From positions 4,030,001 through 4,094,000 of the forward strand of contig NZ_CP021354.1 of the NCBI RefSeq assembly GCF_003130705.1: a stretch of DNA of 64,000 nucleotides. Reading direction: 5' to 3'. The DNA is from Rhodococcus oxybenzonivorans (lineage in GTDB: Bacteria; Actinomycetota; Actinomycetes; Mycobacteriales; Mycobacteriaceae). Shown piece after piece: positions 48,062 to 58,863 of this stretch. Each line of letters opens with the position of its first letter. The stretch's first letter is position 1. The notes under the pieces are model-generated. The model was not told where the DNA came from. It was given only the letters and a program-made list of their open reading frames with translations, and made no database searches. The position numbers were made by a program, and so were the translations under genes.

Positions 48062-48760
48062 TTACGGCGTGCCGTGTTCTTTCTCGCCACGGCGTCCCGT
48101 GCCGTCATTCAAGAGTGCCAGGTTTTCGGCGAGCGTGAGCGGATCGATGTCCGGGGACAGCACCCACCACGGCGACATCCAGTCGGCCGCGGCCAGTTGT
48201 CGGTACACCTCACCGGTGCGTTCCTGCAGCCCGCGGTCGCGCTCGTAGGCGTCGAGCGCCCGGCTCGCGTCTTCCGACTCACGTCCGCGCGCACGTTGTT
48301 CGGCCAAAGCGACGGGCACATCGAGGTACAGCTGGAGGTCGGGCCGGGGCAGCCCCAGGCGACCGTATTCGAGCTCCCGTACCCAGTCTACGAATTCGCC
48401 GTCGGCGCCCTGATGCAACCGAGCGGCCCCGTAGGCGGCGTTGGACGCCACGTAGCGATCGAGGAGGACGATGTCGCAGCCGGCGAGCAGTTCGGACATC
48501 TCCGCGATCGCGCCGGACCGGTCGAGGGCGAACATCACCGCCATCGCGTGCACCGATCCGCTGAGATCACCGTGTGCCCCCTTCAGCGCCTCCGATGCCA
48601 GATCGGCATGGACGGAGCGACCGTATCGAGGGAAGTCGAGGGTGCCGACCCGGAGCCCCGCCTCGTCAAGTCGCTTCCGGACGGCCGTGACCAGTGTCCG
48701 CTTGCCTGCGCCGTCGAGGCCTTCGAGCGCTACGAGCGTTCCGACAGAAGTGGTTCCCAC
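48062..48760 (-). CDS. tmk: thymidylate kinase
   Basis: A dTMP kinase with P-loop LEGLDGAGKRTLVTAVRKRL, substrate loop FPRYGRSVHADLASEALKG and DIVLLDRYVASNAAYGAARL. It makes dTDP for DNA synthesis. GTG 48760 gives 232 residues and places the P-loop near the start; ATG 48811 or 48814 (just after the ahcY stop) would add 17-18 unconserved residues. Neither has a strong ribosome site. It follows ahcY and precedes mtrA in one direction. Counterpart: Rv3247c. Confidence 0.92.
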   Translation of the reverse strand: MGTTSVGTLVALEGLDGAGKRTLVTAVRKRLDEAGLRVGTLDFPRYGRSVHADLASEALKGAHGDLSGSVHAMAVMFALDRSGAIAEMSELLAGCDIVLLDRYVASNAAYGAARLHQGADGEFVDWVRELEYGRLGLPRPDLQLYLDVPVALAEQRARGRESEDASRALDAYERDRGLQERTGEVYRQLAAADWMSPWWVLSPDIDPLTLAENLALLNDGTGRRGEKEHGTP

Positions 48761-48816
48761 GGGGAAGAAGGCTATCCCCCGGCCCGCACGCAGCGGACCG
48801 GGGGACGCCATCATCT

Positions 48817-50301
<1,485 letters not shown>

Positions 50302-50385
50302 CTGCCTCTCCTGGTTGGCTGCTGTTTCGATCAAGGCTATCGGTACGGCCGCCGAAGGGTGACACTCAGACGACCGTCCGCGCAC

Positions 50386-51012
50386 TCAGCCTTCCAACCG
50401 ATCGGCCCCGTCGACTGCCCTGTCCACGAAAGGTCCGAGAAGAGCACCGAGATCCTCGGCAACGTTGGCCTCCGACTCGGGGGGCATCGAGATGTAACTC
50501 ATAGCCAGCCGCACGATGGCGCGACTCAGAATTCCCGCGTCCACCACACTCGCTCGTACCCAGCTACGGTGAAAAACTTCTGCCAATCGCGTCGATGCAC
50601 GCTCGATGATGGGTGCACTCTCGGTCGTGATCAACCGCAGGAGGTCCGGTTTGGTCTCACCGCGTAGCAGCGACTGCACCAGCGGATCGGAGAGACTCGC
50701 GGCGAAGAACGCGGTGAAGCCCGACAGCAGTGCGGCTCGCCCCTGTCCGACGTGGGCGACCAGCGCCTCGTCGACCGCATCGACCAATTCGTCCGCCAAC
50801 CGAAGGGCGTATGCCTCCGCAAGCCCCTGACGGGACTTGAACTCGTTGTACAGGGTCTGCCTGCTTACCCCGGCACCGGCCGCGACGTCCGACATCGTGA
50901 TGTCGGACCAGTCCTTCTCGAACAACAGATCGCGCATGGCGTCGAGCACCGACTGACGCAGCAGCAGCCGCGTGGCCTCCTGGTAGGTCACTCTGACACG
51001 CGACGAAGTCAT
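50386..51012 (-). CDS. TetR-family regulator of the alkane operon (AlkX/AlkU-like)
   Basis: A 208-residue TetR protein. The helix-turn-helix is at about 22-62 (LFEKDWSDITMSDVAAGAGVS then RQTLYNEFKSRQGL). It is the last gene of the alkB-rubA-rubB-tetR set, an arrangement conserved in Rhodococcus and in M. tuberculosis (Rv3249c). Members of this group repress their own alkane hydroxylase operon and respond to fatty products. A candidate operator is at 52744-52789. Confidence 0.88.
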   Translation of the reverse strand: MTSSRVRVTYQEATRLLLRQSVLDAMRDLLFEKDWSDITMSDVAAGAGVSRQTLYNEFKSRQGLAEAYALRLADELVDAVDEALVAHVGQGRAALLSGFTAFFAASLSDPLVQSLLRGETKPDLLRLITTESAPIIERASTRLAEVFHRSWVRASVVDAGILSRAIVRLAMSYISMPPESEANVAEDLGALLGPFVDRAVDGADRLEG

Positions 51013-51088
51013 GTTCACGACATTAGTGCCCGGCACCGCACGCCGGTGCGTCCGGTACGTGGCCACGCCGGGCACTGTCATCCGGAAG

Positions 51089-51271
51089 TCAGCTCCGCTC
51101 GATCTCGACCATGAAGAAGTCCGCTTTCGCGGCGCCGCAATCCGGGCAACTCCAGTCTTCCGGTATGTCGTCCCAACGAGTTCCGGGTTCGATGCCGTCT
51201 TCCGGCCAACCCAGCGCCTCGTCGTATTCGAACCCGCACTGCACACACTGGTAGAGCTTGTACTCGGTCAT
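51089..51271 (-). CDS. rubB: rubredoxin, AlkG2 (electron-transferring) type
   Basis: A 60-residue rubredoxin with one iron held by four cysteines: [20 protein letters not shown] and [11 protein letters not shown]. This is the AlkG2 type, which can pass electrons from rubredoxin reductase to AlkB. The start ATG overlaps the rubA stop (ATGA). No rubredoxin reductase gene is in the window. Counterpart: Rv3250c. Confidence 0.93.
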   Translation of the reverse strand: MTEYKLYQCVQCGFEYDEALGWPEDGIEPGTRWDDIPEDWSCPDCGAAKADFFMVEIERS

Positions 51272-51453
51272 GTCGTGCCTCCTGCTGTGGTCGCCGTCTT
51301 CTCGAAGTCGAGCTTCTCCCGCACCCCGCAGTCGGGGCAGCACCAGTCCTCGGGAATCGAATCCCACTGCGTGCCAGCGGGGAATCCTTCCCGGGGTGCG
51401 CCGGTCGCCTCGTCGTAGACGTACTCACAGACCGGGCACCGGTACGCGCTCAT
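51268..51453 (-). CDS. rubA: rubredoxin, AlkG1 type
   Basis: A 61-residue rubredoxin ([34 protein letters not shown]). It has the extra arginine after the second CxxC(G) that marks the AlkG1 type, which cannot replace AlkG2 in electron transfer; its own role is unknown. It overlaps alkB upstream and rubB downstream by 4 bp each. Counterpart: Rv3251c. Confidence 0.93.
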   Translation of the reverse strand: MSAYRCPVCEYVYDEATGAPREGFPAGTQWDSIPEDWCCPDCGVREKLDFEKTATTAGGTT

Positions 51454-52673
51454 GCCCGGGCTCCGTACTTCGCGAGAACCTCGGCGCGCTTCGCGGGGTG
51501 GATGTTGACGCGGGTGACATCCCCGTCGTAGTGAGCGAGGACCCGGGGATCCATCACCTTGCGCCACAGCGGCGGGAAGTAGGCGAGCGTAATCATGCTC
51601 GCGTAACCGCTGGGCAGATTGGGGGCGCCGTCCATGCTCCGCAGCGTCTGGTATCGCCGGGTCGGGTTGGCGTGGTGATCGCTGTGTCGCTGCAGGTGGT
51701 ACAGGAAGATGTTGGTGCAGATGTGGTCGCTGTTCCAACTGTGCTCGGGAGTGCAACGTTCGTAGCGACCACTAGCTGTCTTCTGCCTGCGCAGCCCATA
51801 GTGCTCGAGATAGTTGACCGTCTCGAGCAGGCAGAAGCCGAAGACGGCCTGGATCACCAGATACGGTGCGATGCCGAGGCCGAACGTTGCCAGCAGAGCA
51901 CCGAACAGCACCACCGACATCGCCCAGGCGTTGAGGACGTCGTTGTGAATCGTCCACGGTCCCTTGCCCAGGCGATCCAGCCGGGCCTTCTCGAGTCGCC
52001 AGGACGACGTCAGGCTCCCCCACACGCTGCGCGGCAGGAATGCCCACAACGTCTCGCCCATGCGGGAACTCGCGGGATCCTCGGGCGTGGCTACCCGGAC
52101 GTGGTGACCGCGGTTGTGCTCGATGTAGAAATGGCCGTAGAACGATTGCGCCAAGGTCACCTTCGACAGCCACCGTTCGAGCTCGTCCTTCTTGTGGCCC
52201 AGCTCGTGTGCGGTATTGATCCCGATTCCTGCCACACAGCCGATGCTGATCGCGAGGCCGATCTTCGAGAGCACCCCGAGGCCACCCTCGATACCCAGCC
52301 ACCCGAGATCGGATGCGGACCATAGGTAGCAGGCTGTCACGAGACTGAGAATCTGGAAGGGAATGTAGGCGTAGGTGCAGTACCGGTAGTACTTGTCGTT
52401 CTCGAGCCGGTCCATCACCTCGTCGGGCGGGTTCTCGCCGTCCGGGCCGAAGAACACGTCCAGAATCGGCAGCAGGACGTAGACGAGCAGTGGGCCGATC
52501 CACCACCACACGGGCGCCACCGCGTCGAGACCGATTCGTCCCGAGGCCCACACGAGGCCGATCGCGAGAAACACCGCAGTGGGCGGTATCAGCCCCAGTA
52601 GCCATAAATAGCGCTTTTTGTCCCGCCACTGTTCGGTCGGTATCGCCGGTTCCGCCTGTGGACGTGTTGCCAT
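51450..52673 (-). CDS. alkB: alkane 1-monooxygenase AlkB
   Basis: A 407-residue membrane di-iron hydroxylase. The histidine motifs are NTAHELGHKKDE, EHNRGHHVRVATPEDPASSR and LQRHSDHHANPTRRYQ, plus NYLEHYGLRR. About six transmembrane helices are predicted. It hydroxylates the terminal carbon of medium-chain n-alkanes, with electrons from rubredoxin. ATG 52673 follows GAAGGAG. It heads the operon alkB-rubA-rubB-tetR. Counterpart: Rv3252c. Confidence 0.96.
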   Translation of the reverse strand: MATRPQAEPAIPTEQWRDKKRYLWLLGLIPPTAVFLAIGLVWASGRIGLDAVAPVWWWIGPLLVYVLLPILDVFFGPDGENPPDEVMDRLENDKYYRYCTYAYIPFQILSLVTACYLWSASDLGWLGIEGGLGVLSKIGLAISIGCVAGIGINTAHELGHKKDELERWLSKVTLAQSFYGHFYIEHNRGHHVRVATPEDPASSRMGETLWAFLPRSVWGSLTSSWRLEKARLDRLGKGPWTIHNDVLNAWAMSVVLFGALLATFGLGIAPYLVIQAVFGFCLLETVNYLEHYGLRRQKTASGRYERCTPEHSWNSDHICTNIFLYHLQRHSDHHANPTRRYQTLRSMDGAPNLPSGYASMITLAYFPPLWRKVMDPRVLAHYDGDVTRVNIHPAKRAEVLAKYGARA

Positions 52674-52743
52674 GTCCGCTCCTTCGCTTTCACCCCTACG
52701 TGAGGCAGGTCACCAATGAGATAGACAATATCCGGCTTTTCGT

Positions 52744-52789
52744 TCTTGATCTATACAAATTGGAAATTTTGTAAACTTGATCGATCAAG
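52744..52789 (-). promoter_or_regulatory. candidate alkB operator/promoter
   Basis: The AT-rich 195-base gap before alkB holds two palindromes: TACAAA with TTTGTA (52754-52773, 20 bases) and the perfect CTTGATCGATCAAG at 52776-52789. A further CTTGATC copy is at 52744-52750. They overlap a TATAGA box on the minus strand. They are good candidates for the TetR operator; binding is inferred. Confidence 0.5.
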
Positions 52790-52808
52790 AAGGTCGCGGC
52801 AAGAGAAA

Positions 52809-52844
52809 TCCGCCGGGAAAGCACCGTGGTGCTTTCCCGGCGGA
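52809..52844 (-). terminator. intrinsic terminator after the amino-acid permease gene
   Basis: The arms 52809-52825 and 52828-52844 are 17-base exact reverse complements. On the minus strand ATTTCTCTT follows. It lies 26 bp after the permease stop and insulates the alkB promoter. Confidence 0.82.
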
Positions 52845-52869
52845 CCGGATACCCGAGGCGGGTTGCGGG

Positions 52870-54378
52870 TCAGATCACCTCGCCGCGACTGCGCCTGCCC
52901 ATCATGGAATGTCTGCGGCCGTACGCGAAGTAGATGATCACGCCGAGCAGCATCCACACGACGAACCGGATCCATGTTTCGACGGAGAGGTTGAACATCA
53001 ACCACAGGCAGGCCAGTACCGCGAGAATCGGCACCAGCGGCACCAGCGGGACGCGGAACCCACGGGGTAGGTCGGGCCGGGTCCGGCGTAGCACGATGAC
53101 GCCGACCGAGACCAGGACGAAAGCGAACAACGTTCCGATGTTCACCATCTCTTCGAGGGTGCCGATCGGGAAGAAGCCGGCGAGAACAGCTACCACGACA
53201 CCGACGAGCACGGTAATGCGGACCGGCGTGCCGTGCTTGCCGGTGGGCGCGAGACGCCTCGGCATCAGGCCGTCACGCGACATGGCGAACAACACCCGGG
53301 TCTGGCCCAGCATAAGCACCATGACTACCGTCGTCAGACCGGCCAGTGCACCGAAGGAGATGAGATTCTTCGCCCACGTGATGCCGTGAATGTCGAAGGC
53401 TGTGGCTAGATTGGACGTGTCGCCGGCCAACTCCTTGTAGTCGACCATCCCGGTGAGAACCAGGGTGACCGCGACGTAGAGAACGGTGACGATCGCGAGT
53501 GAGCCCAGGATGCCGCGGGGCAGAGCCTTCTGCGGATCCTTGGTCTCCTCGGCGGTGGTGGCAACGATGTCGAAACCGATGAATGCGAAGAACACGAGAC
53601 TGGCCGCGGCGAGGAGCCCGTACCAACCGAACGTGCTGCCACCGGCGCCCGTCACATAGGAGAACAGCGACTGGTGGATACCCTCACCGGTCTCGGCGGG
53701 CTCGGACGGCGGGATGTACGGCGAATAGTTGTCACTCTCGATATAGAACGCGCCCACGACTACCACCACGAGCACGACCGCCACCTTGATCGTCGTGATG
53801 ACGAGCGACACGCGTGACGACAGCTTGGTACCGGTGACGAGCAGAACGGTGATGACCGCGACGATCAGCACCGCGCCCCAGTCGAATTTCCACGAGCCGA
53901 ACTGGGCGATCGGCGTGTGATTGCCGATCACCTCGCCGAGATAGAGGGACCACCCCTTGGCGACGACCGAGGCGGCGAGGGCGAACTCCAGGATGAGGTC
54001 CCAGCCGATGATCCAGGCGACGAACTCACCGAACGTCGCGTACGAGAAGGTGTATGCACTTCCTGCCACCGGAACGGTCGACGCGAACTCGGCATAGCAC
54101 AGTGCTGCGAGACCACACGCGATTGCGGCGATCACGAACGCCGCCGACACGGCAGGTCCCGCGACGTTCCCGGCGGTCCGGGCGGTGAGGGTGAAGATGC
54201 CGGCACCGATGACGACGGCGACACCGAACACCGTGAGGTCCCACGCCGTGAGATCTTTCCGAAGCTTGGTCTCGGGCTCGTCCGTGTCGCGGATCGACTG
54301 CTCGATCGACTTGGTCCGGAACAGTCCATTGGCGCGACCGCTCACCTCCGGTCCACTGCCTTTGTCCTGGATGGCCAC
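52870..54378 (-). CDS. APC-family amino-acid permease
   Basis: A 502-residue permease with 12-14 helices. It has the APC/CAT signature near helix 1 (LTVFGVAVVIGAGIFTLTARTAG) and FFAFIGFDIVATTAEETKDPQKALPRGI, typical of the cationic amino-acid transporter branch. Substrate is a guess at basic amino acids. GTG 54378 follows GAGGAGG by five bases. It matches Rv3253c. Confidence 0.9.
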   Translation of the reverse strand: MAIQDKGSGPEVSGRANGLFRTKSIEQSIRDTDEPETKLRKDLTAWDLTVFGVAVVIGAGIFTLTARTAGNVAGPAVSAAFVIAAIACGLAALCYAEFASTVPVAGSAYTFSYATFGEFVAWIIGWDLILEFALAASVVAKGWSLYLGEVIGNHTPIAQFGSWKFDWGAVLIVAVITVLLVTGTKLSSRVSLVITTIKVAVVLVVVVVGAFYIESDNYSPYIPPSEPAETGEGIHQSLFSYVTGAGGSTFGWYGLLAAASLVFFAFIGFDIVATTAEETKDPQKALPRGILGSLAIVTVLYVAVTLVLTGMVDYKELAGDTSNLATAFDIHGITWAKNLISFGALAGLTTVVMVLMLGQTRVLFAMSRDGLMPRRLAPTGKHGTPVRITVLVGVVVAVLAGFFPIGTLEEMVNIGTLFAFVLVSVGVIVLRRTRPDLPRGFRVPLVPLVPILAVLACLWLMFNLSVETWIRFVVWMLLGVIIYFAYGRRHSMMGRRSRGEVI

Positions 54379-54514
54379 ATCAGCCTCCTCATTCGAAAGT
54401 TGCGGTTCAGCCTATGCTTCGGCGGCCCGGAAGAGGTCGGGTTCGAGGTAGATGCGACGGCCGCCGGAACCGCTCGTCGCACCCGGACCTCGGTCCGCAA
54501 AGGCGGCTCACAGG

Positions 54515-55747
54515 CTACGCGATGGGTGCGCCGACTCTCGCATTGAACAGCTGGACCCGGTCCGATGTCGCGGTCACCGACACGTCGGGGTCCTCCGCGG
54601 CGATCCAGACTGCACTGCCCTGTTCCACATCGAGGCGCTCGCTACCGCACGCCACCTGAACCGAACCCGCGGTGCAGAGCAGAATCTGCGGACCTTCCGT
54701 CCGGAAGCGATGTTCGACAGCACCGTTCGACGCCAGATCGATCCTCGTCAAACAGAATTCGGGAGCGGGCGAGACGTACATGCGCTCGGCGCTGCCGGGC
54801 AACTCCTCGGCCTCGAGGACAGGGATGTCGACGGAATCGAAGTCGAGCACGCGGAGGAGTTCGGGAACGTCGACGTGCTTGGGAGTGAGTCCACCGCGGA
54901 GAACGTTGTCGGAGTTCGCCATGATCTCCACAGCCATCCCGTGCAGGTACGCGTGGAGATTCCCCGCGTCGAGATAGAGCGCCTGCCCAGGCTCGAGGGT
55001 GACCCTGTTCAGCAGGAGAGCGGCGAGGACGCCCGCATCACCGGGATACACCTCACTCAACTCGAGTGCGGTTCGGACCTCGGCAACGAAGTCACCGTCC
55101 TTGGCTCCTGACAGATACTCGACGCACCCTTCGAGCACACGCGGCATCAGCGCACTGAGGACGGGCTGGGGCAGAGTGATCCAGGTGGTGAACAGGGCAC
55201 GCAACCCGTCCGAGTCGGGTTGCCCCGCAATGAGCCCGGCGTAGGGCTGGAGTTCGGGCACCGCGATCGCGTCGAGCAGCTCCACCGTCCGCTTCGGATC
55301 CCGGAAACCGGCCAGAGCATCGAACCGGCTCAGCGCGACCACGAGCTCCGGTTTGTGGCTGTCGTCCTTGTAGTTGCGGATCGAGGATCCGAGCGGGATG
55401 CCCAGCTCGTTCTCGCGCGCGAAACCTTCGCGGGCCTGTTCCGCACTCGGGTGCGCCTGCAGCGACAGCGGTTCCTCGGCGGCAAGCAGTTTGAGGAGGA
55501 ACGGAAGGCGTTCGCCGAAGGTGTCGACGCTGCGGCGACCGAGTTGGCGCTCCGGCTCGGTGCGCACCAGGTCCAGGAGCGACCGCTCCCCTTCGTCGGT
55601 GACGACGCGTGCGGGATCCGCCGGATGAGCACCGAGCCACAGTTCCGCCTCCGGATGTGCCGTCGGAACGGGCAGTCCGCGCAGCTCAGCGATAGCGGTG
55701 CGCGATCCCCATGCATAGGATCGGAGCGCACCTTCGAGTCGGTGCAC
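54515..55747 (-). CDS. manA: mannose-6-phosphate isomerase
   Basis: A 410-residue type I phosphomannose isomerase. Motifs are LRSYAWGSRTAIAELRG, LSLQAHPSAEQAREGF and KPELVVALSRFDALAGFRD (zinc ligands), plus LDAGNLHAYLHGMAVEIMANSDNVLRGGLTPKHVD. It links fructose-6-phosphate to mannose for lipoarabinomannan and glycans. GTG 55747 shares one base with the upstream stop (TAGTG). The long frame to 56284 is spurious. Counterpart: Rv3255c. Confidence 0.94.
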   Translation of the reverse strand: MHRLEGALRSYAWGSRTAIAELRGLPVPTAHPEAELWLGAHPADPARVVTDEGERSLLDLVRTEPERQLGRRSVDTFGERLPFLLKLLAAEEPLSLQAHPSAEQAREGFARENELGIPLGSSIRNYKDDSHKPELVVALSRFDALAGFRDPKRTVELLDAIAVPELQPYAGLIAGQPDSDGLRALFTTWITLPQPVLSALMPRVLEGCVEYLSGAKDGDFVAEVRTALELSEVYPGDAGVLAALLLNRVTLEPGQALYLDAGNLHAYLHGMAVEIMANSDNVLRGGLTPKHVDVPELLRVLDFDSVDIPVLEAEELPGSAERMYVSPAPEFCLTRIDLASNGAVEHRFRTEGPQILLCTAGSVQVACGSERLDVEQGSAVWIAAEDPDVSVTATSDRVQLFNARVGAPIA

Positions 55748-56820
55748 TAGATACCGCCGATCAGCTGCAGGTATGCGGCAGTCATGTCGAGCCGCCCTAC
55801 GAGGACCGCTGCCTGCTCGAGTTCCGACCGTTGCGACGGCGAGGGGCCCTCGTCGGAAGCTGCGACGACGATGTCGGCGTCCCCCAGCACCGCGGTCTTG
55901 CGTTCGGTCAGCATCAGCTCGGCCTCGGCCGAGAAGACAAAGGTGCGGACAGGACTGGCGGAGGGCGGGCCGTCGAGTTCCGGATCGTGGAAGATCGAAT
56001 CGGGAACGGCCGCCGGCGCACGGAAGGTATTCGCCGCACTCAGGACGTCCGACAGTTCGGACGCGGTTGCCACCCGGCCCGCATGCAGTAGCGCCTCGGC
56101 GCCGTGACGCGCCAGTTCCATCGCGCTTTCCGTGTCGCCCGTGAGTACGACCCGTCGTCCCTGCATCCGCGAGGCGAGAGACTTCGCCGGATTGTGGAAT
56201 ACCTCGCTCGTCGGTCGATCGCGGAGGGCTTCGCTGTCGACGGCGTCGGCGAGCTGCGCGAGATCGGGCACCTCGTCGCCCCACCGCTCGGATCCCACCA
56301 CGCGCAGGACCGCGAGGAGGACCGCGAAGTACCGCAGCAGACCATGACGGGTCAGAGCCCGAACCCTGGGCGCGAACATCAGCACGCGCCCCGCCGCGGC
56401 CGCCTGCAGAGGCCCCTCATCGGGTGCAGCCACCACCACCTCGGCGCCCCGGCGCACCGCCGCATCGATGGCCTGCACGAGTCGAGGATCACCGGCGTCG
56501 TCGCCGGCCACCACGACCACGTCGAGGGGTCCGACCCATACCGGCGTACTGGCGGCACGCACGAGGGGGAACCCGATCCGTTCGGCGAGGACCGCCGTGA
56601 GGATCGCCGCGCCACGGCTTGCCCGTCCCGAGCCGGTCACCACCACCACACTGCGCGGCCGAAGACCGTGCAGGCGTTCGAGAACCCCCTCCTCGACGGC
56701 GGCTCTGGTGGCCCGGATCTGGGCGCCGCCCATCGCCGCGGACCGAAGGACTCCCACGGTGTCCGCGGCAACCAGTGCGTCGCCGTCGTCGAGATCCAAC
56801 AGGGGCGTCGGCGCTGTCAT
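55747..56820 (-). CDS. SIS-domain protein (Rv3256c-like)
   Basis: A 357-residue protein with a sugar-isomerase (SIS) type fold (VVVVTGSGRASRGAAILTAVLAERIG; LDVVVVAGDDAGDPRLVQAIDAAVRRGAEVVVAAPDEGP). It resembles bifunctional phosphoglucose/phosphomannose isomerase C-terminal domains. It sits between pmmA and manA, one base overlapping the latter, so a role in mannose phosphate metabolism is likely. Activity is not established. Counterpart: Rv3256c. Confidence 0.85.
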   Translation of the reverse strand: MTAPTPLLDLDDGDALVAADTVGVLRSAAMGGAQIRATRAAVEEGVLERLHGLRPRSVVVVTGSGRASRGAAILTAVLAERIGFPLVRAASTPVWVGPLDVVVVAGDDAGDPRLVQAIDAAVRRGAEVVVAAPDEGPLQAAAAGRVLMFAPRVRALTRHGLLRYFAVLLAVLRVVGSERWGDEVPDLAQLADAVDSEALRDRPTSEVFHNPAKSLASRMQGRRVVLTGDTESAMELARHGAEALLHAGRVATASELSDVLSAANTFRAPAAVPDSIFHDPELDGPPSASPVRTFVFSAEAELMLTERKTAVLGDADIVVAASDEGPSPSQRSELEQAAVLVGRLDMTAAYLQLIGGI

Positions 56821-56905
56821 GACACCGCACCCCCTTTCTCTTTTCTCGGAACAAGCCTCATCGAAACTTGTGTGCGTGCAAAACCTGTTATTCCAACTAT
56901 GGCAG

Positions 56906-58273
56906 TCAGGATCGGACGATGCCCAGTATCTCGGTAACGAGTGCGTCTACGTCTTCCGCCGTGGGCGCTTCCACGTTGAGCCGTAGCAGCGGTTCGGTAT
57001 TGGACGCCCGCAAATTGAACCAGGCGCGGCCGGCCAGATCGACGGTCACGCCATCGAGCCGGTCGACACCCGTGGTGCGATCGGCGAACGCAGACACGAC
57101 TGCAGCGGTGCGCTCCGCAGCGTCGGCGACGGTGGAGTTGATTTCCCCGGAGGCCGCGTACCGCTCGTACTTGGCCATCAGCTCGGACAACGGACGCTCC
57201 TGCTCCCCCAGCGCAGCGAGTACGTGCAGTCCCGCCAGCATCCCCGAGTCGGCGCCCCAGAACGAGCGGAAGTAATAGTGCGCGGAGTGCTCACCACCGA
57301 AGACCGCACCGGTTTCCGCCATCTGTTGCTTGATGAAGGAATGGCCGACCCTTGTGCGCACCGGCGACCCGCCCAGCTCGGTGACCAGTTCCGGGACCGC
57401 CCGCGACGTGATGAGGTTGTGGATGATGGTGGCGCCGGGCTCCTTTGCCAGCTCCCGCTCGGCGACGAGGGCCGTCACCGCCGACGGCGAAACGGGATTT
57501 CCCAGCTCGTCCACGACGAAGCAGCGGTCGGCGTCACCGTCGAATGCCAGACCGATGTCGGCACCCGTCTTCCGCACATGATCCTGCAGATCGACCAGAT
57601 TGGCGGGGTCGAGCGGATTCGCCTCGTGGTTGGGGAACGTGCCGTCGAGTTCGAAGAACAGCGGTTCCAAGGTCACCGGCATGGGCTCGAGCACGGCAGG
57701 CACAGTGTGCCCGCCCATCCCGTTCCCCGCGTCGACCGCGACCTTCAAAGGTCGCATGTCGGCGAGATTGACGAGGCCGCGGACGAAGCTCGCGTACCGC
57801 TCGAGTACGTCCTCGTCCGTCACCGCGCCGGGCGCGCCGTCGAACTCGGGAACTCCCTCGATCACCTCCGCGGCGATCGTCGCCAGGCCGGTCTCCTGAC
57901 CGACCGGCTTGGCTCCGGCACGGCAGAGTTTGATCCCGTTGTACTCGGCGGGATTGTGGCTCGCAGTGAACATCGCACCCGGGCAGTCGAACAACCCCGA
58001 CGCGAAATACAACTGGTCGGTCGACGCCAGGCCGATGAGAACCACGTCGACACCCTGCGCGGTGACACCGTGGGCGAACGCCTTCACGAGGTCCGGGGAG
58101 GATGCCCGCATATCGTGGCCGACGACCACCTTTTTCGCCCCGTCGTCGCGCACGAGTCGCGCGAAGGCGCCGCCGACATCCTGAACGAACGCGGCATCGA
58201 TGAGTTCACCGACCACACCACGCACGTCGTAAGCCTTGATCACGGCATGTACGGACTCGGCTGATCGCGCCAC
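56906..58273 (-). CDS. phosphomannomutase/phosphoglucomutase
   Basis: A 455-residue alpha-D-phosphohexomutase. Motifs in order are phosphoserine loop TASHNPAEYNGIK, metal loop DGDADRCFV, sugar loop GGEHSAHYYFRSFWG and phosphate loop RASNTEPLLRLN. It interconverts mannose-6-P and mannose-1-P for GDP-mannose. GTG 58273 has AAAGGAG about eight bases upstream; the frame to 58471 overlaps other DNA without homology. Counterpart: Rv3257c (called manB or pmmA). Confidence 0.94.
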   Translation of the reverse strand: MARSAESVHAVIKAYDVRGVVGELIDAAFVQDVGGAFARLVRDDGAKKVVVGHDMRASSPDLVKAFAHGVTAQGVDVVLIGLASTDQLYFASGLFDCPGAMFTASHNPAEYNGIKLCRAGAKPVGQETGLATIAAEVIEGVPEFDGAPGAVTDEDVLERYASFVRGLVNLADMRPLKVAVDAGNGMGGHTVPAVLEPMPVTLEPLFFELDGTFPNHEANPLDPANLVDLQDHVRKTGADIGLAFDGDADRCFVVDELGNPVSPSAVTALVAERELAKEPGATIIHNLITSRAVPELVTELGGSPVRTRVGHSFIKQQMAETGAVFGGEHSAHYYFRSFWGADSGMLAGLHVLAALGEQERPLSELMAKYERYAASGEINSTVADAAERTAAVVSAFADRTTGVDRLDGVTVDLAGRAWFNLRASNTEPLLRLNVEAPTAEDVDALVTEILGIVRS

Positions 58274-58388
58274 TTCTGTTTTCTCCTTTACGAGCACCAG
58301 TGCTGGCGCCAGCCTAATGCCTGCCCGGCGCGGACACGTCCCGGCAACCGCGAGACGGCGCTCACGCCAAGGACGGACGAGCGGGAAG

Positions 58389-58784
58389 TCAGTTGGCCGG
58401 GTCGGGAAGAACCCGCAGGTGACCACGGCGACCGGTTCGGACCGGTGGAGTGTGCATGCCGGTGTCGGCACGTTCCTCGGCGGAGGCGGCTCGTTCGGAA
58501 CGCCCGCGCTCGCCCAACCCAGCCTCGCGCACGGCCTCCGCCAACGCGGTCAGATCATCCTCGTCCGGCGTGCTCGAGGAGAATCCGCCCTCGTACCGGA
58601 CCAGTTCCCACCCCTTCGGTGCGGTGATCCGCGAAGCGTGGGTGTCGCACAGATCCCAGGAATGAGGCTCGTCGACGGTGGCCAGAGGACCCACGACAGC
58701 GGTGGAATCCGAATAGACGTACGTGAGCGTCGCGACAGCGGGGTTCTTGCACCCGGGGCGGCAGCATCGACGCAGAGATCTCAC
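58389..58784 (-). CDS. DUF3499 protein (Rv3258c-like)
   Basis: A 131-residue protein with four candidate zinc ligands: RRCCRPGCKNPAVATLTYVY and HSWDLCDTHASRI. This matches the DUF3499 family, present in most actinobacteria beside whiB2. The C-terminus is Arg/Glu-rich and flexible. The function is unknown. GTG 58784 places the cysteine motif at the N-terminus. pmmA follows with a 115-base gap. Confidence 0.85.
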   Translation of the reverse strand: MRSLRRCCRPGCKNPAVATLTYVYSDSTAVVGPLATVDEPHSWDLCDTHASRITAPKGWELVRYEGGFSSSTPDEDDLTALAEAVREAGLGERGRSERAASAEERADTGMHTPPVRTGRRGHLRVLPDPAN

Positions 58785-58863
58785 AGCTAGCGAGCCTAGC
58801 CCACGGAGGCCCGGCACCTACTCGGACACACCGAGAGTGTGCGGCTGTCGTAATGTCCAGTCC

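Noticed and set aside
50302..50385. SAH riboswitch before ahcY
   Set aside because: The 84-base gap lacks the conserved core and has no room for the full element.
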